In this document: positions 46,716-55,541 of the stretch, piece by piece | Layout of the letters: each line of letters opens with the position of its first letter | How positions within the stretch are numbered: position 1 is the stretch's first letter | Position numbers and translations under genes: made by a program | From: Synechococcus sp. PCC 7336 | Lineage (GTDB): Bacteria; Cyanobacteriota; Cyanobacteriia; Thermostichales; PCC-7336 | Direction: 5' to 3' | Length of the DNA: 64,000 bases | Assembly (NCBI RefSeq): GCF_000332275.1 | Contig: NZ_CM001776.1 | Span: 1,287,268-1,351,267, forward strand | Notes under the pieces: generated by a model | Databases searched by the model: none | Told to the model about the DNA's origin: nothing | The model's input: the letters and a program-made list of their open reading frames with translations, nothing else

Positions 46716-47378
46716 TTACCAACAGCAAGCTCTTCCAGGTCCCCAGCGACCATTCTGCTGAGACCAACCACTCCAGGCCGGATATCCCTGGTTATCTCTC
46801 AGAATTAGCCGCTCGTCCCCCCGTCGGATTTCAGATGCAATAATCGTCGAATTTCCAGCAAAGGGCATCCGGGAGCCGACGACCTCTACTTCATCATTGG
46901 GGGCAAGTGGCAACTCCTGGGTATTGAGATACCAGGCGGGACCGAGATGCACGGGTACCGTTTCATCGCCGGTCCGAATCAGTAGCTGCCTACCTTGGGA
47001 CATCCCTTGCATTGGAGTAAAAGGCTCGACGCTAACGACTCTCCCTCGAACGGTTTCGACGGTATTGGGGTCAAACATCATGCCATGCTGGGGACCGTAT
47101 CCCCAACGGTTGCCTCTCCCCAAGCCGGGTCCCATCATATGTTGTCCGGGTCCCATCCTATGTCTGGGGCCTATCCAGGGAGCATTTGGATTCGTGCCCT
47201 GCTGGAGGGGAGGATAGGTCTGAGAAGGTGCTGTTAAATCTCCATTAGAAAAATCTGTCGCTGGGTTGGGTTGCTGAGAAATCTCGTGGGCTAGCAAAGA
47301 ACTCGTTCCTCCTATTAGTAAAACTAGTCCCGTCAAGGCAGCAATGGTTGGCTTTTTGAGAGCATAACTAGCCTTCAT
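46716..47378 (-). CDS. exported Met/Gly-rich protein with OB-like domain
   Basis: A 220-residue secreted protein: signal peptide (TIAALTGLVLLIGGTSSLLA), a Met/His/Gly-rich region (PRHRMGPGQHMMGPGLGRGN, about 70-100) that could bind copper, then a small beta domain (VRGRVVSVEPFTPMQGMSQG, LLIRTGDETVPVHLGPAWYL, DEVEVVGSRMPFAGNSTIIA) resembling the OB-like fold of periplasmic metal-related proteins. It ends in ...RACCW. It starts after a strong AGGAGG site and lies upstream of the multicopper oxidase, divergent from the ArsR-type regulator. I infer a periplasmic metal-binding role; no named family is certain. Confidence 0.7.
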   Translation of the reverse strand: MKASYALKKPTIAALTGLVLLIGGTSSLLAHEISQQPNPATDFSNGDLTAPSQTYPPLQQGTNPNAPWIGPRHRMGPGQHMMGPGLGRGNRWGYGPQHGMMFDPNTVETVRGRVVSVEPFTPMQGMSQGRQLLIRTGDETVPVHLGPAWYLNTQELPLAPNDEVEVVGSRMPFAGNSTIIASEIRRGDERLILRDNQGYPAWSGWSQQNGRWGPGRACCW

Positions 47379-47503
47379 TTCTCGGTCCTCCTATTTGCTT
47401 GAGGTTAATGAGCCCACCTAGATCGTAGGACCTCCAGTCAACTGGAGAATGATATGAGTGCAATCAAACTTCACTAGATTTCGACTAACTGGGTGGACAC
47501 TCA

Positions 47504-47543
47504 AGATATTATCATATCAGCAATTGCTGATATGATAATATCT
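47504..47543. promoter_or_regulatory. perfect 40-bp palindromic operator
   Basis: The left half AGATATTATCATATCAGCAA and its exact reverse complement meet without a gap, giving a perfect 40-bp palindrome. It is 33 bp upstream of the ArsR-type gene and about 125 bp upstream of the divergent metal operon. ArsR/SmtB regulators bind imperfect AT-rich repeats of this type, so this is the likely operator. Confidence 0.85.
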
Positions 47544-47575
47544 AAAAGAAAAATTAAGATTCCAACCTCAGCAAT

Positions 47576-47920
47576 ATGATCGTCACTGCTCGAACAACTT
47601 CTATCAAGTTGAAGGCCAAGCTTTTCCGTGGCTTTTCAGATGGCTCGCGATTGGCCATCTTGGAGGCGCTGCGAACGGGTTCGCGCACTGTCGGTGAAAT
47701 TGTTGAGGCAACTGGATTGAGTCAGTCGAATGCCTCCAATCACCTGAGCTGTCTCAAAGATTGCGGACTGGTCGTTTCTACCCAGCAGGGACGTTACGTC
47801 AGCTACCAGCTAAGCGATCCGCGAGCGATCGAAATGTTGGCACTAGCAGATGAATTGCTAGCGGATGTGGCAAAGGGTGTTTACGAATGCACTCGCTACA
47901 ATTGCTCGGAGGAGTCGTGA
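47576..47920 (+). CDS. ArsR/SmtB-family metal-sensing repressor, CmtR-like
   Basis: A 114-residue winged-helix regulator. The HTH is visible as TVGEIVEATGLSQSNASNHL followed by the wing RYVSYQLSD. Cysteines C59 and C63 in the recognition helix (LSCLKDC) plus C105 and C110 in the tail (YECTRYNC) match the layout of the Cd/Pb sensor CmtR (C57, C61, C102). It should leave its operator when Cd(II), Pb(II) or a similar metal binds. The perfect palindrome lies upstream, the multicopper-oxidase operon is divergent, and a truncated cation-exporter gene follows with a one-base overlap. Confidence 0.88.
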   Translation: MIVTARTTSIKLKAKLFRGFSDGSRLAILEALRTGSRTVGEIVEATGLSQSNASNHLSCLKDCGLVVSTQQGRYVSYQLSDPRAIEMLALADELLADVAKGVYECTRYNCSEES

Positions 47921-48036
47921 TGGCAGATTGTGCATGTGAAGTTGAGGCTGGGAATGCTGCCCAACGTAATAGTCTGCGCCAGCTCCTCGCCATCAATAGC
48001 GCGATCGGCGCAGGCTTGTTAGTGGCTCTCCTATAA
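47920..48036 (+). pseudogene. truncated cation diffusion facilitator N-terminus
   Basis: A 38-codon frame starting in the stop of the arsR-type gene (TGATG) reads MADCACEVEAG then NAAQRNSLRQLLAINSAIGA before ending in TAA. This is the N-terminus of CDF-type exporters found next to CmtR-like regulators, including the Cys-rich head and the start of the first membrane helix. The other about 170-260 residues are missing and a convergent DUF1338 gene ends 8 bp on, so a rearrangement removed the pump. Confidence 0.7.
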
Positions 48037-48043
48037 ATCTCGA

Positions 48044-48973
48044 CTACATCGCCTTTCGAGTCATCTCAAATAAGTTCTGGGCTTGAGCTCCGAGGAACCC
48101 TTCAAATAGTTCGGTCTGCCCCGGAGAAACTTCGACCCAATTGCGCTCGGCAATCTCGAAGTAGGCATAGGGCCAAGGAATTTGCATCGAGGCTCCAGTC
48201 TCGTCATCCCGCACTGAAACCATTTCGATCACCGCATGGGTTGCGGTTTGACGCAGACCACTGCCCCAACTGCCTTCGATCGCCACTTTCATCGGTACTC
48301 CCCGTTCCGCCAGAGCGAGGGCTGTGCTTTCAATATCGGGGAAATGGGGGGTGTTTTGGGCGTTGACGTAACCCGTAAAGTGGTTGACGGCATAGCCGTG
48401 CAGTAAGACCCAAGCTCCGTATTGACTGACTTTATTGACGGCTTCAACGACGGAACGCAGGGGAGGGTTCCAGGGACGGGTGAAGACCGTTTGGAGGCGA
48501 TCGGCTGTCTGTTGTATAGCGAAATCGTTGGAGGCCGTCTCGATGGTTTGCTTCAGGGTTTGCACGTCCGCAAAGTGGCCGGACCGAACGCTTTGGTAAA
48601 TCGACTGCACAATGGGGGAAGGCAGCTCGTCTACTAAGAGTTCGCTGATGAAGAGTTTGGGTAATGCAAACCGATCGCGCTCGGGATGCAGGTAGTGACG
48701 CGCGTAGAGATGCCGGTCTGGGAATTCATATTCTCCTGCCACTTCGTAGCCTAAAGATTCAAACATCCAGGCGAGGTAGAGAATCCCCAAGTCGATTGCT
48801 CCGTGGGGAGTTTCGGTGTCGAGACGCAGCGAGCGAAAGGCAATGTGGTCGTTGGCGATCGCTCCCCCCGCTGCTTCGATCGTCTGTTGATAAATTCGGG
48901 CGTAGGGAACTCGGCCGAGGTAGGTCTGCCAGAGTCGCTCCCACAGTTGGAGCGCTATCTGAATGCGTTTCAT
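48044..48973 (-). CDS. DUF1338 protein, likely 2-oxoadipate dioxygenase/decarboxylase
   Basis: A 309-residue DUF1338/HglS-like protein. HglS and its plant homologues use Fe(II) and O2 to turn 2-oxoadipate into D-2-hydroxyglutarate in lysine catabolism. His43 in NDHIAFRSLR, a further His in AVNHFTGYVN and a Glu in FEIAERNWVEV are in the places expected for the metal triad. The ATG overlaps the aminotransferase stop (TGATG). Together with the aminotransferase and aldehyde dehydrogenase genes upstream it makes a compact operon that suggests lysine or 2-aminoadipate breakdown. Confidence 0.8.
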   Translation of the reverse strand: MKRIQIALQLWERLWQTYLGRVPYARIYQQTIEAAGGAIANDHIAFRSLRLDTETPHGAIDLGILYLAWMFESLGYEVAGEYEFPDRHLYARHYLHPERDRFALPKLFISELLVDELPSPIVQSIYQSVRSGHFADVQTLKQTIETASNDFAIQQTADRLQTVFTRPWNPPLRSVVEAVNKVSQYGAWVLLHGYAVNHFTGYVNAQNTPHFPDIESTALALAERGVPMKVAIEGSWGSGLRQTATHAVIEMVSVRDDETGASMQIPWPYAYFEIAERNWVEVSPGQTELFEGFLGAQAQNLFEMTRKAM

Positions 48974-50289
48974 CAGAGATCTTTCAACACTTCAGCAAGG
49001 ATTTGCAAGGCAACCTGAATCTGTTCGCGTTCGACGACTAGGGGGGGACAAAATCGAATGGCAGCTTTGCCGCAACCGAGCAGTAAAAGACCGCGATGGA
49101 AGGCGCGATCGACGATGCGATCGCGCAAATTTGGATCGGGATTGCGATCGCGATCGAACAGATCGATCGCCACCATCAACCCTTTCCCCCGAGGCAGAGA
49201 AACGTTGTCGAAGCGAGCGGCGAGCTGCGTTAGGCCCACCTGCAATGCCTCTCCCATTTGGCGCGCATTTTCAATCAGCTCGGTTTCCAGAAGTCCCAAC
49301 GTGACCTTGGCTGCCGCACAGGCGACGGGATTGCCCCCAAAGGTGTTGGCATGGGAGCCGGGAGGCCAAGTCATCAGTTCCGGTCGCGACAGGATCGCCC
49401 CCAGCGGCAAACCGCTAGCAATGCCTTTTGCCAACGTGACAATATCGGGTTGGACGCCCCAATGCTCGATCGCAAATAGCTTGCCCGTCCGCCCCATGCC
49501 CGACTGGACTTCATCTACCACCATCAAAATGCGATGGCGATCGCAAATCCCGCGCACCCGCTGCAGAAATCCATCCTCCGGCACGATATAGCCCCCTTCC
49601 CCTTGAATGGGCTCCACCACAATTGCCGCGATCTCGTCCGGCGGCAGCATCGAGGGAAACAGTTCCCGTTCCAGGTCATCGAGGCTGGCATGGCTGCCGT
49701 AGGGAATGTGGGTGACACCGGGGAGGAGGGGGCCGAACCCCCGACACTGGACAGCTTTGGACGCCGTGAGGGACATCGAGCCGTAGGTGCGTCCGTGAAA
49801 GCCGCCGAGGCAGGCAACAATCCGAGACCTACCTGTGGAGTAGCGAGCTAGTTTAACTGCGCCTTCCACCGACTCCGTGCCGGAGTTGGTGAAAAATACG
49901 CGCGCGCGAGTGCCACTGTCCGGCTCTGGAAACGGTGCGCGCGCGGCCAGGGCTTCGGCTAACTCCAGCATGGGAGCGTAGTAAAAATCTGTGCCCGACA
50001 TGTGCAGGAATTGAGTCGCCTGCTGTTGAATGGCCTCAACCACTTGGGGATGGGCGTGACCGGTGGCTGTGACCGCAATTCCTGCCGTAAAGTCCAAAAA
50101 GACATTGCCATCCACATCTTCAATCGAGCAACCCTGGCCGCGAGCCACCACCAGCGGATAGGCGCGGGTGTAGGAGGGGGAAGACACGGCTAGATCGCGA
50201 TCGATCGAAGCGCGGGCGCGAGGCCCCGGCAGCGGCGCGACCAGTTTCGGAAACCGAGGCAGCGTGGGGTTGGACAATGCATCAAACAT
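48973..50289 (-). CDS. class III PLP aminotransferase (acetylornithine/GABA/lysine type)
   Basis: A 438-residue omega-aminotransferase. The PLP lysine is K288 in DIVTLAKGIASGLPLGA; other hallmarks are NSGTESVEGAVKLAR (136-150), GFHGRTYGSMSLT, and MVVDEVQSGMGRTGKLFA (256-273). It moves the terminal amino group of an omega-amino acid to 2-oxoglutarate, leaving a semialdehyde. The start at MFDALS has GAGG upstream; the frame is open far beyond but into the end of the ALDH gene. It lies 7 bp from the upstream aldehyde dehydrogenase gene and overlaps the DUF1338 gene by one base. Which substrate (lysine, GABA, ornithine) is used cannot be told from the motif. Confidence 0.88.
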   Translation of the reverse strand: MFDALSNPTLPRFPKLVAPLPGPRARASIDRDLAVSSPSYTRAYPLVVARGQGCSIEDVDGNVFLDFTAGIAVTATGHAHPQVVEAIQQQATQFLHMSGTDFYYAPMLELAEALAARAPFPEPDSGTRARVFFTNSGTESVEGAVKLARYSTGRSRIVACLGGFHGRTYGSMSLTASKAVQCRGFGPLLPGVTHIPYGSHASLDDLERELFPSMLPPDEIAAIVVEPIQGEGGYIVPEDGFLQRVRGICDRHRILMVVDEVQSGMGRTGKLFAIEHWGVQPDIVTLAKGIASGLPLGAILSRPELMTWPPGSHANTFGGNPVACAAAKVTLGLLETELIENARQMGEALQVGLTQLAARFDNVSLPRGKGLMVAIDLFDRDRNPDPNLRDRIVDRAFHRGLLLLGCGKAAIRFCPPLVVEREQIQVALQILAEVLKDL

Positions 50290-50296
50290 GGCATCC

Positions 50297-51790
50297 TCAA
50301 CGGTTATCAATTTGAGCCCGCTGTAATTGACCGGAAAAGTCCACATAGACCGTCTTCCAGTCCGAAAACACATCGAGGGCTGCGCTCCCGGCTTCGCGGT
50401 GGCCGTTCCCCGTCTGCTTGACGCCCCCAAACGGCAGGTGAACTTCTGCGCCGATGGTGGGACCGTTGATATAAGTGATGCCTGCTTCAAGATCGCGCAT
50501 GGCTTGAAAGGCGCGGTTGACATCCCGCGTGTAGACAGAGGAGGAGAGACCGTAGGGGGTGTCGTTCAGCACTTGAATGGCCCGATCGAACGAGTCCACG
50601 GCGATCGCCGATACAACGGGACCGAAAATTTCCTCTCGGGCAACGCGCATATCCGGCGTTACGCCATCCAAAATCGTGGGTTGGAAAAAGCAGCCGTATT
50701 GCAGGTCGTCCTCCCTCGCCACTTCCCCTCCGATCGCCAGCTTCGCTCCCTCGTCGCGGGCAATGTCGAGATAGCGTATGACGCGATCGCGCTGAGCTTG
50801 GTTAATCAGAGGACCGACATCAGTTTGAGGATCGAGGCCGGACCCCAGTCGCAAATTGCCGGTCAGTTCGATCAGTTTACTGACAAACTCAGCTTTGATA
50901 TCGCGATGCAGAATGAGACGACTGGTGGCAGTGCATCGCTGTCCCGTCGTGCCAAACGCTCCCCACAGAGCACCTTCGAGGGCCAGGTCTAAATCGGCAT
51001 CCTCCATCACAATCTGGGCGTTCTTCCCGCCCATTTCCAGACAAACGCGCTTGTGGGTGCGCCCGCAGGTGGCCCCCACTTCGGCCCCCGTCTGCGACGA
51101 TCCGGTCAGCGAGATGAGGTCGATGCCGGGATGCTCCGCGAGGGCTCGACCGACGGCCTCTCCCGTGCCGTGGACCAGGTTGACGACGCCAGCAGGCAGA
51201 CCGGCGGCCTCAAAAATTTGAGTCAAAAGGGTGGCGCAAGCAGGGGTGTCTCTGGCCGGTTTGAAGGCGATCGCATTCCCGCAAACCAGGGCTGGGAGAG
51301 ACTTCCAGCAAGGAATGGCAATGGGGAAATTCCACGGGGTAATGAGGCCGCAGACGCCAATGGGAACTCGCACCGTCATGGCAAATTTATTGCCCAATTC
51401 CGAAGGGGTGGTTTGGCCGAACAAGCGACGCCCTTCCCCCGCGTAGTAGAAGGCGCAGTCAATGCCCTCTTGCACATCTCCTCGGGTTTCCTCCAGAGGT
51501 TTGCCCATTTCCCGAGTCATCAGTTGGGCCAGTTCTGCTTTGCGCTCCAACAACAGTTCGCCGATACGGCGAACAGATTCTGCCCGCACCGGGGCGGGAA
51601 CGAGACGCCAGCTTCGATAGGCGCGGCGGGCAGCGGCAACGGCGGCATCGACATCAGCCGCATCAGACTGCGGCGCGGTTGCCACCAACTCTCGCCAGTC
51701 GGCAGGATTGCGACTTTCCATCACAGCCCCCGATCGCGCGGGCACCCAGCGACCGTCGATGTAATTCAGACACTGCATTGGAGTCACCAA
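50297..51790 (-). CDS. aldehyde dehydrogenase, probably a semialdehyde dehydrogenase
   Basis: A 497-residue ALDH. Catalytic features are [20 protein letters not shown], the cofactor motif [20 protein letters not shown], the base [15 protein letters not shown] and the nucleophile [16 protein letters not shown], plus the C-terminal [20 protein letters not shown]. The TTG at 51790 is kept because GGAGG stands eight bases upstream; GTG (51787) and ATG (51778) are alternatives. It is the first gene of the aminotransferase-DUF1338 operon, and its expected job is oxidising the semialdehyde made by the aminotransferase. Confidence 0.88.
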   Translation of the reverse strand: MVTPMQCLNYIDGRWVPARSGAVMESRNPADWRELVATAPQSDAADVDAAVAAARRAYRSWRLVPAPVRAESVRRIGELLLERKAELAQLMTREMGKPLEETRGDVQEGIDCAFYYAGEGRRLFGQTTPSELGNKFAMTVRVPIGVCGLITPWNFPIAIPCWKSLPALVCGNAIAFKPARDTPACATLLTQIFEAAGLPAGVVNLVHGTGEAVGRALAEHPGIDLISLTGSSQTGAEVGATCGRTHKRVCLEMGGKNAQIVMEDADLDLALEGALWGAFGTTGQRCTATSRLILHRDIKAEFVSKLIELTGNLRLGSGLDPQTDVGPLINQAQRDRVIRYLDIARDEGAKLAIGGEVAREDDLQYGCFFQPTILDGVTPDMRVAREEIFGPVVSAIAVDSFDRAIQVLNDTPYGLSSSVYTRDVNRAFQAMRDLEAGITYINGPTIGAEVHLPFGGVKQTGNGHREAGSAALDVFSDWKTVYVDFSGQLQRAQIDNR

Positions 51791-52013
51791 TCTTCAAACC
51801 TCCAAAGTACAGACGCACCGTTCGAACATTTTGGATCGACCCCCCAATTATCTATGGTGGAAAAAGATGGAGGTGAAATGTAGGTTATTGACCCGTAGGG
51901 GCGGGGTTTTCCCGCCCAGTGCAACATCTCTGCTGGACCGCAGTCCGAGCAGACCGAGCCGCTGGCAGCGATCGCCTCATGCAGGCTGCTGCCCCTCTCA
52001 GCTCAATGGATTC

Positions 52014-52041
52014 CCCGACAGTGTGGCTTGGCACTGTCGGG
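52014..52041 (-). terminator. hairpin after the 28-codon gene
   Basis: CCCGACAGTG (52014-52023) pairs perfectly with CACTGTCGGG (52032-52041) around an 8-nt loop. It begins 18 bp beyond the 52059 stop on the minus strand, so it is placed to end that short transcript. No T-run follows. Confidence 0.55.
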
Positions 52042-52058
52042 CTAGAGTGCTGGCGCGA

Positions 52059-52145
52059 TCAAATCAGCGCGATGACGCCCAAAATGACGGCAAACACAGC
52101 AATGAACCCCAGTACTTCGTACGCTTCAACTCGACGATTGTCCAT
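52059..52145 (-). CDS. 28-residue single-span membrane peptide
   Basis: A very short gene with a strong AGGAGG seven bases before its ATG and a perfect terminator-like hairpin just after its TGA. The peptide starts MDNRRVEAYE, then continues as one hydrophobic helix (LGFIAVFAVILGVIALI) to the C-terminus, so it would span the membrane once with its charged N-terminus outside the bilayer. Size and build resemble the small subunits of cyanobacterial photosystem, cytochrome b6f or NDH-1 complexes, but I cannot match it to a named one. It lies alone in a long intergenic region and has no antisense competitor. Confidence 0.65.
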   Translation of the reverse strand: MDNRRVEAYEVLGFIAVFAVILGVIALI

Positions 52146-52579
52146 TACAGGCCTCCTCAGGCTGAGCCTTCTCCATCTCAATTATGGCCGAGGTCAATCA
52201 AAATCATTGATTTTTGTGTAACAAAAATCAATTGGACTACCTGACAGGCTCTGTAAAAACAAATAAAATGGATTTGATTGCGTCTCGGTCTTCAAATTCT
52301 GTAGTTTGAGGAGCTTGGTTTGGCGGCTGAGTCAGCAGGGCTCGAAGTCCAGAGAGACATTCTCAAGCTTCTAAAATTTGTCCAACCCCTGTCTGGAAGC
52401 AATACACATCAATACATGCACTTGTCCTATCCGGTCAAGTCCTTCAAGTCAATGTTATGACTCTCTCTGTTTGCTGCACTACAAATAGGATCTTGAAATC
52501 AACCGGAGATCGAGTAGATTAGCATTCGTTCAATTGCCTAAAAATAGTTGAGTAAAACTGACTGGAAACCGATCGTTTG
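52146..52579. other. intergenic region upstream of the threonine-catabolism genes
   Basis: About 430 bp without a recognisable gene. It contains the promoter side of the leftward 28-residue gene and the leader of the rightward threonine-degradation operon. I see no riboswitch or tRNA. Confidence 0.45.
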
Positions 52580-53578
52580 ATGAATGAAAGAATCTTAGTC
52601 ACTGGGGCTAAGGGTCAGATTGGGAGTGACCTCGCGATCGCCTTGCGCGATCGCTATGGTGCAAAACAAGTCATCGAAACGAGTCGTCGGCCCCTGTCCG
52701 CCTCAGATGCCAATCGGCTGCCCTACGAGGTTCTGGATGTGACGGATAAGCGGCGGCTGCAAGAGCTCGTAGAACAGTACCGCATCGAGACGATTTACCA
52801 CTTGGCCGGAGTCCTTTCAGCTAAGGGAGAACAGTATCCCGATCGCTGCTGGCAGGTCAATATCGATGGGCTCAGAAACGTCCTCGAAGTTGCCAAAACT
52901 CACCGGCTAAAAGTGTTTTGGCCCAGCTCGATTGCTGTCTTCGGTCCCCACAGTCCCAAGATGGGTACCCCCCAGTTCGCGATCGAAGATCCGTCCAGCC
53001 TATACGGCATTACCAAGGCGGCAGGAGAAATGCTCTGTCGCTATTCCGCCGATCGCTTTGGGGTGGACGTGCGCAGCCTGCGTCTCCCCGGCATCATCAG
53101 CCACCGCGCCTTACCGGGGGGTGGAACGACGGATTTTGCGGTTGAAATGTTCTATGACGCCCTCAAATACGGCAGTTACACTTGCTTTGTCCGGCCCGAC
53201 ACTCGCCTGCCCATGATGTATATGCCGGACGCGATCGCCGCTATCCTCGCCCTCATGCAAGCGAACTCTACAGCGATCGCCGTTCGTTCCAGCTATAACG
53301 TTGCGGCAGTCAGTTTTTCTGCAGTAGAACTTGTTGCAGAGATTCAGACCCACCTGCCACACTTCACCTGTGACTACGCGCCCGATTTTCGGCAGGCGAT
53401 CGCCGATTCCTGGCCGTCTGTTATTGACGATTCACAGGCACGGCAAGACTGGGGCTGGCAGCACTGCTATGACTTGCCCGCGATCGTGGCAGATATGCTC
53501 GTGCATCTCTCGCAACACATTGGCTCGAACGGAGCAGCCGATCGTGCGGGTCCGCAACCGATCTCGGGTGGTGTTTGA
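52580..53578 (+). CDS. SDR-type L-threonine 3-dehydrogenase (NAD-dependent epimerase family)
   Basis: A 332-residue protein of the extended SDR (epimerase-like) family of L-threonine dehydrogenases. NAD binding: ILVTGAKGQIGSDLAIAL; then YHLAGVLSAKGE, the active-site SSIAVFGPHSP and Tyr/Lys in SSLYGITKAAGEMLCRY; and SLRLPGIIS...GGGTTDFAVEMFYDAL with YTCFVRPDTRLPMMYMPDAI, typical of these threonine dehydrogenases. It oxidises threonine to 2-amino-3-oxobutyrate. The ATG at 52580 is chosen over the TTG one codon before. The kbl-like gene follows 44 bp later, completing threonine-to-glycine conversion. Confidence 0.82.
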   Translation: MNERILVTGAKGQIGSDLAIALRDRYGAKQVIETSRRPLSASDANRLPYEVLDVTDKRRLQELVEQYRIETIYHLAGVLSAKGEQYPDRCWQVNIDGLRNVLEVAKTHRLKVFWPSSIAVFGPHSPKMGTPQFAIEDPSSLYGITKAAGEMLCRYSADRFGVDVRSLRLPGIISHRALPGGGTTDFAVEMFYDALKYGSYTCFVRPDTRLPMMYMPDAIAAILALMQANSTAIAVRSSYNVAAVSFSAVELVAEIQTHLPHFTCDYAPDFRQAIADSWPSVIDDSQARQDWGWQHCYDLPAIVADMLVHLSQHIGSNGAADRAGPQPISGGV

Positions 53579-53622
53579 ACGGAACAACCAGTTTGCCTGC
53601 TGAATTCTGAGGAGATTCCCTC

Positions 53623-54807
53623 ATGGCGATGACAGCGACCCCCATCTTCCAAGCCATCCTGGACGAAATTCACCAGTCCGGTCTCTACAAAGGGGAACGA
53701 CTGCTGACGACGCCACAGGATGCCGAGATTGCCATTCGAGGGGGGAAGGAAGCGATTAACTTTTGTGCCAATAACTATTTGGGCTTGGCCAACAACCCCG
53801 AGCTGATTGCCACCGCTCGGGAAGGCTTGGATCGGTACGGCTTCGGTCTGTCATCAGTCCGCTTTATCTGCGGCACCCAGACCATTCACAAAGAATTAGA
53901 AGCGAAAATTTCGCAGTTTCTCGGTACAGAAGACACAATTCTCTACAGTTCCTGCTTCGATGCCAATGGAGGATTATTTGAGACCCTCTTGGATGGCGAC
54001 TGCGCCGCGTTCAGCGATGCTCTCAACCACGCCAGCATCATCGATGGCATGCGGCTGTGTAAAGCCCAGCGCTACCGCTACCCCCACAGCGACATGCAGG
54101 CATTGGAACAGGCCCTGCAGCAGGCGCAGTCTGCCAAAATTCGTCTCATTGCCACCGATGGCGTTTTCAGTATGGATGGCGATATCGCTCAGTTAAAGCA
54201 AATCTGCGATCTGGCCGATCGCTACGATGCCTTAGTTATGGTGGATGACAGCCATGCCACGGGCTTCTTCGGCCCGACAGGACGCGGTTCCATCGAGCAT
54301 TGCGGCGTCATGGGCCGAGTCGATATCGTCACCAGCACCCTCGGTAAAGCCCTGGGCGGAGCTTCGGGCGGCTTTACGTCAGGTCGCAAAGTGACGATCG
54401 ATTTGCTGCGACAGCGATCGCGTCCCTACCTGTTTTCCAACAGTCTGGCTCCCGCCATTGTCTACACCAGCCTGAAGGTGCTGGAGATGCTCGACCGAAC
54501 CCCCGAACTGCGCGATCGCCTGCGGGAAAACACCCGCTACTTCCGCCAGCGCCTGACTGCCCTCGGCTTCGACATCAAACCCGGCATTCACCCGATTGTG
54601 CCGATTATGCTCTACGAGGCCCAACTGGCCCAGGATATATCCCGCGACTTGCTGGAGGAAGGAATTTATGCCACTGGATTTAGTTATCCAGTCGTGCCCA
54701 AAGGACAAGCTCGCATTCGCATACAAATCTCTGCTGCCCACACCCGCGAGCAGCTCGATCGCTGTATCGATGCCTTGACTCGCATGCGCAAGCAGGATGG
54801 CTGTTGA
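53623..54807 (+). CDS. kbl: glycine C-acetyltransferase (2-amino-3-ketobutyrate CoA ligase)
   Basis: A 394-residue PLP enzyme cleaving 2-amino-3-oxobutyrate with CoA to glycine and acetyl-CoA. The PLP lysine is K242 in [28 protein letters not shown] (206-218) and the substrate region [15 protein letters not shown] and [20 protein letters not shown] are canonical. GAGGAGATTCCCTC stands ahead of the ATG. It is the second gene of a two-gene threonine-degradation operon. Confidence 0.93.
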   Translation: MAMTATPIFQAILDEIHQSGLYKGERLLTTPQDAEIAIRGGKEAINFCANNYLGLANNPELIATAREGLDRYGFGLSSVRFICGTQTIHKELEAKISQFLGTEDTILYSSCFDANGGLFETLLDGDCAAFSDALNHASIIDGMRLCKAQRYRYPHSDMQALEQALQQAQSAKIRLIATDGVFSMDGDIAQLKQICDLADRYDALVMVDDSHATGFFGPTGRGSIEHCGVMGRVDIVTSTLGKALGGASGGFTSGRKVTIDLLRQRSRPYLFSNSLAPAIVYTSLKVLEMLDRTPELRDRLRENTRYFRQRLTALGFDIKPGIHPIVPIMLYEAQLAQDISRDLLEEGIYATGFSYPVVPKGQARIRIQISAAHTREQLDRCIDALTRMRKQDGC

Positions 54808-55130
54808 ATCCTACGGGCAACTGCAGCAATGAGGGCATCTATTTCTCCCGTGGGTTTGCCTACGCGGCGAAGTTCGCCTTGGATTTTGCCAAATTCTACT
54901 GCGGCGGCTCGATCGAAGGGCTCGATCGTTAGCAGTTCGCTCAGTTCTTCGAGGGTATCAATATTACGTTGAATCTGCTGCGAACAATAAGCCCCTTATA
55001 CAATTCCCCTAAGACAAGAGTTGGTATATAGCACTGCGGGAAAATTCGATTGAACTGAGCGATCGGCGCGTTGCAGGGAATCTCAACCCACCTCTTTGTA
55101 CGTACATTGAGAGCAAGCCCCAATGACATG
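54808..55130 (-). pseudogene. VapC-type PIN toxin remnant
   Basis: Two minus-strand frames together show part of a VapC toxin: CYIPTLVLGELYKGLIV in one frame, then QQIQRNIDTLEELSELLTIE and EFGKIQGELRRVGKPTGEID with DALIAAVARR in another. The N-terminal Asp motif and the C-terminal Asp block after DALIAA are missing and a frameshift lies near 54.97 kb. No VapB is seen. The remaining spacer to 55541 contains nothing else I can name. Confidence 0.7.
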
Positions 55131-55541
55131 GGCTGCCCATCAAACCGAACCGTTCGAATTGCCGCTATGTTACGGCTTTGGTTCAAAATCGGCCAATCTT
55201 GGCTAGCAAAGGAAGCAAAAGCTAGCCATCTTGTGATGTCTGCAGGGCACGATTACATTGAGTTCTGATAATTTTCTTGCCTCTTGAGTGTCAATCAGTC
55301 TCTTAATCTACTCTCTGCAAACATAGTCCAGATAATTCGCTACTTTTTGCGACTATCTTCCAGAGGCTGAAAGGCTTACTGTGAGTAGCTTTCAACTCTT
55401 GAAGTCTGGAAGTGAACCATTGCCCACCTGACGCACCAAACCCGATCGCACGAAAGCATTCCCTCTTGTCGTCAACCACGATCTCTTTGAGCTCTAACCC
55501 ACCTCGCTACGATAGAGTAAGCTCAGCTCGGAGCAAACCCG

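Noticed and set aside
46559-46771. Small frames on both strands between the multicopper oxidase and the Met-rich gene
   Set aside because: They overlap each other and the end of the Met-rich gene and show no protein-like pattern.
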